DNA of 64,000 nucleotides from CAYUZU01 sp964448675 (GTDB lineage Bacteria > Planctomycetota > Phycisphaerae > UBA1845 > Fen-1342), in assembly GCA_964448675.1 (NCBI GenBank), contig CAYUZU010000020.1, forward strand, positions 1 through 64,000, in the 5' to 3' direction. Positions within the stretch are counted from its first letter, which is position 1, and the number at the start of each line of letters is the position of its first letter. This document shows, one piece after another, positions 44,877 to 53,396 of this stretch. Both the position numbers and the translations under genes were made by a program. Under the pieces are notes generated by a model, which worked only from the letters and a program-made list of their open reading frames with translations, did no database searches and had not been told where the DNA came from.

Positions 44877-47287
44877 GCGCGCAAGCCCTCATAGTAGACA
44901 AAGCGACTGCTGCCGCGCATCACCACCAGCGTGAGCGCGAGAATCAGGAGCAGCAGGAGCCAGGCCATGGCGGAGGCGTACCCCATCTGGTGAAACTCGA
45001 ATGCCTGGCGGTAGAGATAGAGTACATAGAAGAGGGTCTTGTTTTCCGGTCCGCCGTTGGTCATGACGAACGCCTGGGTGAAGACCTGGAACGACGCGAT
45101 GATCGCCATGATGCCGTTGAAGAAGATGACCGGGCTGAGCATGGGGAGGGTCACGTTGCGGAAACGGCGCAGGCGGCCGGCCCCGTCGATCTCGGCCGCT
45201 TCGTAGAGTGTGTCGGGGATGCCGTTGAGCCCGGCCAGGTAGATCATCATGCTCCCGCCGACCGACCACAATCCCATCAGCGCGAACGCGGGCGGGCCGT
45301 ACCAGCCGGCGTCGTCACCGAGCCAGTCGGGCGGGGTCAGGCTCCAGGCGGCGTCGATCAGCCCCGCCTCCGCCAGGTTGGCGCTGCCGGCGTTGACGAC
45401 GTGCAGCATGCCGCCGAGCGCCTGGTTCAGCAGCCCATGCTCGCCGTCGAAGACCCACTTCCACAGGACGGCCATGCCAACGCCGGCGAGCACGCTCGGC
45501 AGGTACCAGGCACTGCGGAAGAAGCCGATGCCGGCAATCTCGCGGTTCATCAGAATCGCGGCGCCGAGCGCGGCGAGCTGTGTCAGGGGCACGGCCAGCG
45601 CAGCGTAGAGAACCGTGACAAAGAGCGACTGGTGGAAGAGCCGGTCTTCGAACAGCAGTTCGCGGAAGTTTGCCCAGCCGACCCAGTCGGCCTCGTCCAG
45701 TGTCAGGATGCCGAACCAGCGGGTGAAGGCGAGCAGCAGCGACAACACGATCGGAAAGGCCGTGATCACGATGAATCCGACGAACCACGGGCTGGCGAAC
45801 GCCATGCCGGCGAGCTCCTCGCGAAAGGCCATGCGGCCGGGGCGATGCCGCCACCAGAACCACGCAGCGATCAGCAGCGCGAGGCCGAGCGGTACGCCGA
45901 CGAACAGTGCGATGCGCGACCACGGGGCCGGGGGGTAGTCGGTGCGCTTGAGGAGCGAGTCGTCGAGGCGGCACCACTCTTCCTCGATCGCTGCGAGCGC
46001 GGCGGGCGCCGACTTGTGATTGTACTTGAGGCATGCGTCGAACTCGGTGCGCGCGGTCGACTCGTATCGTTCGTCGGGCGGCCAGACGTCGTACTCGGCG
46101 TGGGCCAGGACATCAAGAAAGACCTCGTCATGGCGCGGGCGCTGCTCCGGGTCGAGGAACGCCTCGCTGCGCGCCACACTCCGCGTGGCGGGAATGGACA
46201 GGCCGGAGGTCGCATTGAGGCGGTGTCCCGGCGGACCGGAGAAGAACCGCACCACTTCCCAGGCGGCGCGCGGGTACGGCGTCGTGCTGGCGATGGCCCA
46301 ACTGGTGGACACGATCAGGTTGGCGGGCTGCGTGCCGCGCGGGATCGGTGCGACGTCGAATTCCAGGTCGGGCACCTGCCGGAAGCGCGGCACCATCCAG
46401 CGGCCGAGCGCCCCATAGATCCCGACACGCCCGGCGAGGAACAGGTCCTCGCCAAGCTCGACCTGGCTGCGGGCGGTCTTGATCGTGCGGGTGCCATCGA
46501 ACCGCCAGGCGCGGATGCGCTCCAGCACGTCGGCCACGGCCGGGTCGTCGAGCTCGTACGTGCGGAAGTCGGCGGCGGCGATGTCGGCGCCGCAGGATCG
46601 CAGGTAGGCGCGCACCATCATCGGCCAGACGACGAGCTCGGCCCCGTAGCAGTCCTCGAGCTGCCCGATGGCCCGGGCCGCGTGCAGGAAGTCCTCCCAG
46701 GTCCAGCCGCTACCGGGATAAGGGACATTCGCACGCCGAAAGAGCTCGCGGTTGTAATAGAAGACGACGGTCGTGAAGTCCTTCGGCAGCCCGTAGAGTG
46801 GGCCGCGCCCGATCTGCTCGCCATCGAAGCGATACCCGTCGAGCACCTCCGGGTAGAAGTCCTCGAGGACGACATCATCGCGCCCCGCGGCGCGATCGGT
46901 CGCGATGAAGTCGTCCAGCGGCAGCAGCAGGCCGTTGCCGGCATACTTGGTGACGTCGTTGTTGCCGAGGTAGAAGACGTCGGCGGGACAGCCGGCGGCG
47001 AACATCGTCTGCCGCTTGCGCAGGAACCAGATGCCGGCATTGATGCGCTTGATGCGGATGTCGGGGTGCAGTGCTTCGAAGTCTCGGCACATCTGTGCGA
47101 CAATCGCATCCTCTTCCTTACCGCCGTGGTGCAGCACGGTGATCTCGATCCGATCACCGAGGGCACGCTCGTAGAAGAGCGGGCGCAGCAGCACCCAACT
47201 GAAGGAGGCCACCACCAGGACGGCGGTGATGACCGCCAGCGTCCAGCGAACCGAGCGGGTCAGGCAGCTTGTCAAAGGCTCGAGCAT
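44873..47287 (-). CDS. Sugar solute-binding protein fused to MalF-type permease
   Basis: 804 residues. A membrane segment near the N-terminus (WTLAVITAVLVVASFSWVLL) anchors a solute-binding domain (about 45-430: ITVLHHGGKEEDAIVAQMC, FAAGCPADVFYLGN, LPKDFTTVVFYYNRELF, SGWTWEDFLHAA, GRVGIYGALGRWM). From about 455 a second membrane anchor leads into a full permease with helices and the EAA loop DTLYEAAEIDGAGRLRRFRN, then VTLP (about 699). The two parts are usually separate proteins; fusing the binder to the pore would keep it at the membrane. ATG 47287 is used; the in-frame TTG 47293 is less likely. A LacI-type operator lies upstream. Confidence 0.9.
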   Translation of the reverse strand: MLEPLTSCLTRSVRWTLAVITAVLVVASFSWVLLRPLFYERALGDRIEITVLHHGGKEEDAIVAQMCRDFEALHPDIRIKRINAGIWFLRKRQTMFAAGCPADVFYLGNNDVTKYAGNGLLLPLDDFIATDRAAGRDDVVLEDFYPEVLDGYRFDGEQIGRGPLYGLPKDFTTVVFYYNRELFRRANVPYPGSGWTWEDFLHAARAIGQLEDCYGAELVVWPMMVRAYLRSCGADIAAADFRTYELDDPAVADVLERIRAWRFDGTRTIKTARSQVELGEDLFLAGRVGIYGALGRWMVPRFRQVPDLEFDVAPIPRGTQPANLIVSTSWAIASTTPYPRAAWEVVRFFSGPPGHRLNATSGLSIPATRSVARSEAFLDPEQRPRHDEVFLDVLAHAEYDVWPPDERYESTARTEFDACLKYNHKSAPAALAAIEEEWCRLDDSLLKRTDYPPAPWSRIALFVGVPLGLALLIAAWFWWRHRPGRMAFREELAGMAFASPWFVGFIVITAFPIVLSLLLAFTRWFGILTLDEADWVGWANFRELLFEDRLFHQSLFVTVLYAALAVPLTQLAALGAAILMNREIAGIGFFRSAWYLPSVLAGVGMAVLWKWVFDGEHGLLNQALGGMLHVVNAGSANLAEAGLIDAAWSLTPPDWLGDDAGWYGPPAFALMGLWSVGGSMMIYLAGLNGIPDTLYEAAEIDGAGRLRRFRNVTLPMLSPVIFFNGIMAIIASFQVFTQAFVMTNGGPENKTLFYVLYLYRQAFEFHQMGYASAMAWLLLLLILALTLVVMRGSSRFVYYEGLRA

Positions 47288-47384
47288 GTACAACCGTTGG
47301 CGAAGCCGGGTGTGTCACGCGCGGGGGTGCGCACCTCGCATGCCGGCCGCGGTGGCCGGCCACAGACGCGTCCTGCTTGTACAC

Positions 47385-47413
47385 AGTTTACCAGATGCCG
47401 GCGGACTGTTGAA
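47385..47413 (-). promoter_or_regulatory. Possible sigma70 promoter for the transporter operon
   Basis: On the minus strand TTCAAC (47413-47408) and TAAACT (47390-47385) are separated by exactly 17 bases and lie about 98 bases before the transporter start. The boxes match consensus only partly (3 and 4 of 6). Confidence 0.35.
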
Positions 47414-47479
47414 TCCGAATTCGCGCTGCGGCGGCTCGTGGTGCATGGCGCGATGCGAGAGATGTACCTACAGGAAAGG

Positions 47480-47493
47480 GTAAAGCGCTTTAC
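47480..47493 (+). promoter_or_regulatory. LacI-family operator, copy 1
   Basis: GTAAAGCGCTTTAC is a perfect 14-bp palindrome with the central CG typical of LacI-family operators. It lies between the divergent transporter and mannosidase genes, about 50 bases before the TACAAT box. An identical copy is at 62228-62241. The regulator gene is not in the window. Confidence 0.8.
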
Positions 47494-47542
47494 GCGCAAC
47501 GACGGGTGCTGTATTGCATTCCCACGCGTCGGGCCGACCGGC

Positions 47543-47548
47543 TACAAT
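47543..47548 (+). promoter_or_regulatory. Possible -10 box for the mannosidase operon
   Basis: TACAAT lies about 63 bases before the mannosidase start (5 of 6 matches). No good -35 box is seen at normal distance; TTGCAT is 23 bases upstream, which is too far. Confidence 0.35.
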
Positions 47549-47610
47549 CGCGGGGTCCGTGCCGGCGCGGTGGCCTGGCCATCGCGCCGGCCCACCTGTC
47601 GCACAGCGAG

Positions 47611-49764
47611 ATGCCCGTGATCACGGTTCACCTGATCTTCAATGCCCATCTCGATCCGGTCTGGCTCTGGCCATGGACGGCGGGGCTCGATGCGGCCCTG
47701 GCCACCTGCCGCAGTGCCTGCGACCGGCTCGATGCCCATCCCGACCTCACCTTCACGCTCGGAGAGGCCTGGGTTTTCGAGCAGGTGGAACGTTGCGAGC
47801 CAGCCCTGTTCGAACGCATGTGTGCGCACTGCCGCCGCGGTCGATGGGACATCAGTGGCGGCTGGTGGATTCAGCCCGACTGCAACCTGCCGACCGGCGT
47901 GGCCCTGACCCAGCAGATCGAAATCGGCAGACGTTACTTTACATCGCGACTCGGTACGTTCCCCACGGTCGCCTGCAACGTCGATAGCTTCGGTCACGCG
48001 GCGACATTACCGACGCTTCTGCGCGCCGCCGGACAGGAAGCCTATGTCTTTCTTCGTCCGCAGGAACACGAGATGAAGCTGCCCGGACGCGTATTCCGTT
48101 GGCGCAGTCCCGCGGGCCATGAAGTGCGCGCTTTTCACATCGCCGGACGTTACCAGACCTCGAGCGGTATCGATGCCGGGCATGTGCGCGCTGCGCTGGC
48201 CGGCCTGCCGCCCGGCATCGAGCATACACTGTGTCTCGTCGGCGTGGGCGATCACGGCGGCGGACCAACCGAACGGCAGATCGCCTGGTGCCACGAGCAC
48301 GCCGACGCACTTGCCGGCTGTCGCCTGGTCTTCTCCACGATCCCGCGGTTCTTCGACGCGATTCGCCCGCAGGCCGCCGCACTGCCGGTGCATACCGGCG
48401 AGTTGCAGCACCATGCCATCGGCTGCTATTCGGTCTGTCGCCCGGTGAAAGTCAGCATCCGACGGGCTGAGCACCGACTGGGACAGGCACGGGTTGCGCT
48501 GGCGGCCGATCCCCGCCCCGACGTGGACGCGGCCGCGCGCTACGAGCACGCCTGGAAACGCGTGTGCTTCCATCAATTCCACGATACGCTCGGCGGCACG
48601 TGTCTGCCGTCGGCGTACGAGATCGTGTTTGCGCAAGTTGGCGAGGCGCGCGCCGCCGCCGACGAACTGCTGCAATACGCTTTCCGGCGAAAGCTGGCCA
48701 CGCTGCCGGACGACCCGCTGCAGCGGATCGTCTTCTGGAACCCTTCGTCGCACGCGTTCACCGGGTACGTCCCATTCGAGCCGTGGCTTGTGGGGACCAC
48801 GTTCCAGCCGCACTGGCGGTTGCTCGATGAACGCGGGGCGGCCGTGCCGTTTCAGTTGCTGCACCGCGAGACGCCCTGCCAGGCAAAGCCCGTCGTCCTG
48901 GTGCACGTGGCCGCCGCGGCGGGGCAGCTGCGCGCGCTGCGCATCGTTCGCGACGACGAAACGCGCGACGCACCGACGACCAATCCCCGGGTCACCTTAC
49001 GCGACAGCGCGATCGCCGCACCGGGGCAGGCCGCCGTGGCCATGGCCCCGGCAGATGCCGATGCCCGCCTCATGTGGCGTGAGAAGGTCGAGCTGCCGCT
49101 GCCGGCATTGTGGCTGCTGGACGACCCGAGCGACACGTGGAGCCACGGCAGCGACCGCTACGCGCCGGAGCCGCGCGCGGTCGCCAGGTGGGAGGCGCCG
49201 CAGGTCGTCGATACCGGCCCCCTGATGGCGAGTGTCATGCAGGTGGGCCGTATCGGCGACAGTCGGTTGCACCGGGAATGGCGCGTGTTCGACGAGGACC
49301 CGTGGGTCGAGTTGCGGCTGCGCGTACACTGGTGTGAGCAACACCGTCTGCTCAAGCTCGTGGTGTCGCCGCCGGGCGGCATCGCCAGCCGCCGCGACGG
49401 CATTCCCGCGGGCGACCTGGTGCGGCCGCTGGACGGTTGCGAGCGGCCGCTGCGCGATTGGTCGCTGCTCGAGCTGGCCAATGGCCAGCGGCTGGGCGTG
49501 GTGTGCCCCGAGGTGTTCGCCGTGGATGTCGACCGTCGGCGCGCCCGGTTCACTCTGCTTCGCAGTCCGTTGATGGGGCATCATGAGCCCGACCCGGCGC
49601 TGGCGCCGCGACCGGCCTACAGTGACCAGGGGGAGCACAGCTTCGTCTTCCGGTTCATGGCCGGTGCAGTCGAGCCGACGGCGCTCGAGCACCAGGCGCG
49701 CATGATGCAGCAGCCGCTGCTGGCGGCCGATCTGACCCGCGGTATGCCTTGCAGTGGCGCCTGA
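47611..49764 (+). CDS. Glycoside hydrolase family 38 alpha-mannosidase
   Basis: 717 residues. NAHLDPVWLWPW (about residues 10-21) carries the zinc-binding His and Asp of GH38; CNVDSFGHAATLPTLL (about 120) carries the catalytic Asp nucleophile; GWWIQPDCNLPTGVALTQQI and VGVGDHGGGPTERQI are further conserved blocks. It hydrolyses alpha-mannosides. There is no signal peptide, so it acts in the cytoplasm on imported substrate. ATG 47611 is chosen because homology starts there; upstream in-frame sequence crosses the promoter. It is followed 19 bases later by the ROK kinase and is divergent from a sugar importer, with a LacI-type operator between them. Confidence 0.93.
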   Translation: MPVITVHLIFNAHLDPVWLWPWTAGLDAALATCRSACDRLDAHPDLTFTLGEAWVFEQVERCEPALFERMCAHCRRGRWDISGGWWIQPDCNLPTGVALTQQIEIGRRYFTSRLGTFPTVACNVDSFGHAATLPTLLRAAGQEAYVFLRPQEHEMKLPGRVFRWRSPAGHEVRAFHIAGRYQTSSGIDAGHVRAALAGLPPGIEHTLCLVGVGDHGGGPTERQIAWCHEHADALAGCRLVFSTIPRFFDAIRPQAAALPVHTGELQHHAIGCYSVCRPVKVSIRRAEHRLGQARVALAADPRPDVDAAARYEHAWKRVCFHQFHDTLGGTCLPSAYEIVFAQVGEARAAADELLQYAFRRKLATLPDDPLQRIVFWNPSSHAFTGYVPFEPWLVGTTFQPHWRLLDERGAAVPFQLLHRETPCQAKPVVLVHVAAAAGQLRALRIVRDDETRDAPTTNPRVTLRDSAIAAPGQAAVAMAPADADARLMWREKVELPLPALWLLDDPSDTWSHGSDRYAPEPRAVARWEAPQVVDTGPLMASVMQVGRIGDSRLHREWRVFDEDPWVELRLRVHWCEQHRLLKLVVSPPGGIASRRDGIPAGDLVRPLDGCERPLRDWSLLELANGQRLGVVCPEVFAVDVDRRRARFTLLRSPLMGHHEPDPALAPRPAYSDQGEHSFVFRFMAGAVEPTALEHQARMMQQPLLAADLTRGMPCSGA

Positions 49765-49783
49765 ACCGGGCGACCATCATGTT

Positions 49784-50773
49784 ATGTCCGGCAGCGATAC
49801 TATCATCGGGCTCGATATCGGCGGGACCAAGACCGCCATCGTGCTGGGGGACAGCCAGGGGCGCGTGAGCCAGCGCGAGGTGTTCGCGACAAACACCGCC
49901 GCGGGTTTCGCAGCGACCTTCGACACGCTGTGTTGCCATGTCACCCGCATGCTGGATCGGGCACACGCCGCGGGTGGCGAGCCAGTGGGCCTGTCGGTTG
50001 CCATCGGTGGGCCGCTCGAGATTGCGCGAGGCGTGATTCACGGGCCACCGAACCTGCCGGGCTGGGATGCGATCCCGCTGAAAGAACTCCTCGAAGACCG
50101 CTTTCGCCTGCCCGCGCATGTGCAACACGACGGCAACGCCGGTGCGCTTGCCGAGTGGTATTTCGGCGCGGCACGTGGTTGTCGCAACGTGGTCTTCCTG
50201 ACCCTGGGGACCGGGCTCGGCGCCGGACTGATCCTCAACGGCGCCCTCTACACCGGCACGTGTGACCTTGCGGGGGAGGTCGGCCATCTGCGGATGGCCG
50301 AGACCGGGCCCGTCGGCTACGGCAAAGCTGGCTCGTGGGAGGGGCTGTGCAGCGGAGCCGGCATCGTCAAGCTGGCGGCATTGCGGAGCCCGGCGCGCTG
50401 GAATGGCCCGGGGATCGAACTGTCACAGCTGGCCAACGCAGCCCGGGCACGCGACCCCGAGGCGCTCGCGCTGTTCAATGAAGTCGGCCGCTACCTCGGT
50501 CGCGGGCTGGCGCTGCTGGTGGACACCCTCAACCCGAAGGTGATCGTGCTGGGGGCGCTCGCGATAAGGCTGGGCGAGTTGATCCTCAGCCCGGCGTGGG
50601 CGGAACTCCGCCGCGAGGCCCTGCCGAGGGGCGTGGCCACGTGTCGCGTGGTGCCCGCGGCGTTGGGTGAGCGGCTCGGCGACGTTGCGAGCCTCTGTGC
50701 GGTGATCAACGCACAGAGAGCTCGCCAACGCGCCTGCGACACACACCTCGGAGGAAAAGAAGAGCTCGGCTAG
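49784..50773 (+). CDS. ROK family sugar kinase
   Basis: 329 residues. IIGLDIGGTKTAIVLGD is the N-terminal phosphate-binding loop of the ROK group; LSVAIGGPLE, LPGWDAIPLKELLEDRF, HDGNAGALAEWYFGAA and LGTGLGAGLILNG follow, with the catalytic Asp in VQHDGNAG. The usual CxCGxxGC zinc site is absent: the corresponding stretch reads GPVGYGKAGSWEGLCSG. The protein should phosphorylate a hexose, probably the mannose released by the upstream GH38 enzyme, but substrate is inferred. ATG 49784 is used; its ribosome site is weak, suggesting coupling to the mannosidase. Confidence 0.9.
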   Translation: MSGSDTIIGLDIGGTKTAIVLGDSQGRVSQREVFATNTAAGFAATFDTLCCHVTRMLDRAHAAGGEPVGLSVAIGGPLEIARGVIHGPPNLPGWDAIPLKELLEDRFRLPAHVQHDGNAGALAEWYFGAARGCRNVVFLTLGTGLGAGLILNGALYTGTCDLAGEVGHLRMAETGPVGYGKAGSWEGLCSGAGIVKLAALRSPARWNGPGIELSQLANAARARDPEALALFNEVGRYLGRGLALLVDTLNPKVIVLGALAIRLGELILSPAWAELRREALPRGVATCRVVPAALGERLGDVASLCAVINAQRARQRACDTHLGGKEELG

Positions 50774-50795
50774 GGCGCTTGCACTTATTGATGCC

Positions 50796-50815
50796 CCGGC
50801 TCGTACGGAGCCCGG
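50796..50815 (+). terminator. Possible terminator between convergent genes
   Basis: CCGGCTC (50796-50802) pairs with GAGCC-c-GG (50808-50815): 7 base pairs with one bulge and a 5-base loop, between converging stops. No T-run; weak. Confidence 0.35.
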
Positions 50816-50818
50816 ACG

Positions 50819-53329
50819 CTACTTCCGACCGGCGGCCGCTGGCCCGGTCACGTCGACCTGGATTTCCGCCAATTCGGCCAGGTCGATATCCGAATCGCCG
50901 TCGATGTCGACCCGCTGGTATCCACTCGCTGCGGCGGCCCCGGGCCCGCCCAGGGCGCTCGTCAATGCCGCCAGGTCAGCCGCATTTGCATCGCCATCGC
51001 CGTCGACGTCGCCCATGCGGCTCCCGACCTGCATCAGCAGGCCGGCATTGCCGACGACCCAGCCGTGGTAGGCACTGGTCGTGGTGAGATCATGGATGGT
51101 GTCGCACAGCGACGTCGTGATCGTCGCCTCGTTGGCAAGATAGTGATGCTCGTACCGCGCGAAGCAGGCGTGATGCAGATACTCGTGACGGCCGCCGCCG
51201 ACCCAGCCGTGGCCGCCCGGACGCATACTGATCGCATTCCAGTCTTCGACATCACTGAAGTCCAGCACGCACGACCACGTCAATCCGCCGTCCAGGCTGC
51301 GATAAATGTCGCCGGCGTTGTTGCACAGCCAGGCTTCGTCCGCGCCGGCGACGCAGCAATCGGTGATGTCGGCGCTGCTCTGGAGGCCGCTGCTCGGCGA
51401 CCACGACGCGCCGCCGTCAGTTGTGTACCAGGCGCCGGCGCTACTGCCAAGGATGCCCCGTTCGTCATCGAAGAAGGCCAGGCAGAAGACCATCGCGTTG
51501 ACGTCACTGCATCGGGTCCAGCTCGCGCCGCTGTCGTCCGACCAGTACAACGTGGCGCGGTCACCGCCGATGACGACATGTGCAGGCGTTGGTGCCGCCA
51601 CGGTGCGCAGCCGAGCCATGCACGGTGAGGTGTCCAGCGCGGTCCAGGCGCCGTTCTCGTACCGCAGGATCGTGCCGCGATTGCCGACGGCGTAAGCAAC
51701 ACCCGCTGGATGTGCCGCGACGCCGTGCAGCGCCTCGCTGGTGAGGTCGGTCGTCGGCGTCCAGTCGTTGCCGTCCCAGGTCAGCACCATGCCGTTGTCC
51801 CCGACCGCGTGGCCGAGCCGCGGCGAGGACATCGCCACGCCGCGGAGCGGGGCGGTGGTCAGGCGAGCTTGGGCGGTGATCGTGGTGCGCATCGTATAGG
51901 TCCAGTCCTGCGTGTGGCCACCCCAGTAGGCCATGTTGAAGGGGGTGACCTCGATGAACTGCGCATCGGTCTGGCCGTTCGGGGCGGTAATCTCACAGAA
52001 GTAGATGCAATCGAAGCCGCAAACGTGCAGCAGGCCCCACGGATTCGGTGCGATCGTGTGTCCCGTGCCCGTTACGGCCTCCCCGTACACTGTCTCGTTC
52101 GGCAGGGTCATCATGCCGTCACTGTCGGCCGTCAGCGTGTAATCCGCCGGCGGCGTGACGCGATGGCCGTCGGCCTGGTAGAAGCTGACCTGCGCCCCGG
52201 CCAGCGGCTGGCCGTAAGCATCGACGACCCGTACCCGGCAGGTGTCCGGGATGTCGTACAAGTACTCGCCGAAGTAGCCGCGGCGCTTGTGGTAGTTGCT
52301 CATTAGCGCGCACGCGGTGTGCGGCGAGAAGAACTGGTCGCCGCAGGCGTTCATCAGTCCGGAGTTGAAGACCTTGGGGTGGGCAATACCCGGCTGCACA
52401 TCGTTGAGATCACCACCCAGATCGAAGTTGTACAGGTCGATCATGCCGAGCTGGTGGCCCCACTCGTGCAGCACGTACAAATAGCGGCCGGTGATGAACT
52501 CCGGATGCTCCTGCCAAATCCGCGGGTACTCACTGGGCGTGAAGCCCCAGCGGCAGTCCCAGTTCCAGTTCCACGGTGCATGCGAGGCGTGGGGATCGGG
52601 GTCGGGTGTATCGTCGGGCTCGACCACGACTTCGTCGAGGCGGACACGCTCGAGCACGCCTTGCGGTGTGAGGGGGTAGACTGAATCGGCGAAGTTCTGG
52701 TTCATGTAGCCGATCTGCCGTTGCATGTAGTCTTCGAACGAGGGCAGGTTGGGGTCGTGCAGCCGGGCGTTCGTGTTGAACCAGTCGTAGACCGACTGCC
52801 ACACGTGGATGCGAAAGCTCAGTGCGTTGGTCCGGTCGGTGCGGGCATTGTTGACTTCGACGGTTTCGGCGATCACGTTCGCGGGATCGACCGCGAAGTG
52901 AATGGTGTGATCGGCATCGACCGTGTCCCACGCCCACTCGCAGCTCACCGATGTCCGTTCACCCGGCGCAAGCGCCGGCAGCGTGCCTGTCGCCACCTCG
53001 ATGCCGTCCAAGCACCAGCGGAAATCGCTGGCCGGTGCCGCCACGTCCCCGACATTCTTGACGACCGCGGTGAACGTGATCGTCTCGCCGGCCGACGGCC
53101 AACGCTGCTGTTCCCATTCATCGGGCGTGAGATAGGGTTTGCCATTCCAGTAGTCGGTGGGGTCGAGCCCCCAGTGGTACTGCACGTTGTAACGCTGATA
53201 GAGCGGGGCGCGCGAGACGTACAGCACGTCCAGGTCGACGCCCGCGTCGGCGGTGACCGCGACGGCCCACGCCGTCAACGTCAGGCACACGAGCCCCCAC
53301 GGGGCGGTCTTTCGCATCGGTGTACTCAT
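50819..53329 (-). CDS. Secreted metalloprotease-like protein with dockerin module
   Basis: 836 residues with a signal peptide (PWGLVCLTLTAWAVAVTADA). A CARDB-like domain (TFTAVVKNVGDVAAPASDF, LAPGERTSVSCEW, EVNNARTDRT) is followed by VLHEWGHQLGMIDLYNF (about residue 285), an HExxH zinc site with a trailing Asp rather than the metzincin His. A BNR/Ycf48-like propeller follows (GVAYAVGNRGTILRYENGAW, WSDDSGASWTRCSD, YRSLDGGLTWSCV). The end is a dockerin-type pair (GDVDGDGDANAADLAAL, VDIDGDSDIDLAELAEI). ATG 53329 follows GAGAGG. It probably acts outside the cell; protease activity is inferred from the motif alone. Confidence 0.78.
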   Translation of the reverse strand: MSTPMRKTAPWGLVCLTLTAWAVAVTADAGVDLDVLYVSRAPLYQRYNVQYHWGLDPTDYWNGKPYLTPDEWEQQRWPSAGETITFTAVVKNVGDVAAPASDFRWCLDGIEVATGTLPALAPGERTSVSCEWAWDTVDADHTIHFAVDPANVIAETVEVNNARTDRTNALSFRIHVWQSVYDWFNTNARLHDPNLPSFEDYMQRQIGYMNQNFADSVYPLTPQGVLERVRLDEVVVEPDDTPDPDPHASHAPWNWNWDCRWGFTPSEYPRIWQEHPEFITGRYLYVLHEWGHQLGMIDLYNFDLGGDLNDVQPGIAHPKVFNSGLMNACGDQFFSPHTACALMSNYHKRRGYFGEYLYDIPDTCRVRVVDAYGQPLAGAQVSFYQADGHRVTPPADYTLTADSDGMMTLPNETVYGEAVTGTGHTIAPNPWGLLHVCGFDCIYFCEITAPNGQTDAQFIEVTPFNMAYWGGHTQDWTYTMRTTITAQARLTTAPLRGVAMSSPRLGHAVGDNGMVLTWDGNDWTPTTDLTSEALHGVAAHPAGVAYAVGNRGTILRYENGAWTALDTSPCMARLRTVAAPTPAHVVIGGDRATLYWSDDSGASWTRCSDVNAMVFCLAFFDDERGILGSSAGAWYTTDGGASWSPSSGLQSSADITDCCVAGADEAWLCNNAGDIYRSLDGGLTWSCVLDFSDVEDWNAISMRPGGHGWVGGGRHEYLHHACFARYEHHYLANEATITTSLCDTIHDLTTTSAYHGWVVGNAGLLMQVGSRMGDVDGDGDANAADLAALTSALGGPGAAAASGYQRVDIDGDSDIDLAELAEIQVDVTGPAAAGRK

Positions 53330-53396
53330 TGCAATACCTCTCATAAGCTGGGGCGGCTCGCTTCGAACCGGCGCCCCAGTGCGTGCTGCACCGGGT

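Larger units (their letters stand above)
47288..47610 (+). other. Divergent control region of the mannoside transport and cleavage genes
   Basis: 323 bases between the divergent transporter and mannosidase genes. It holds the 14-bp operator palindrome, a possible minus-strand promoter and a possible plus-strand -10 box (separate entries). No gene is seen. Confidence 0.6.

Noticed and set aside
44861..47620. A 919-codon open frame opposite the sugar transporter gene
   Set aside because: It is antisense to a clear binding-protein/permease fusion and crosses the operator and promoter region; no recognisable domain.
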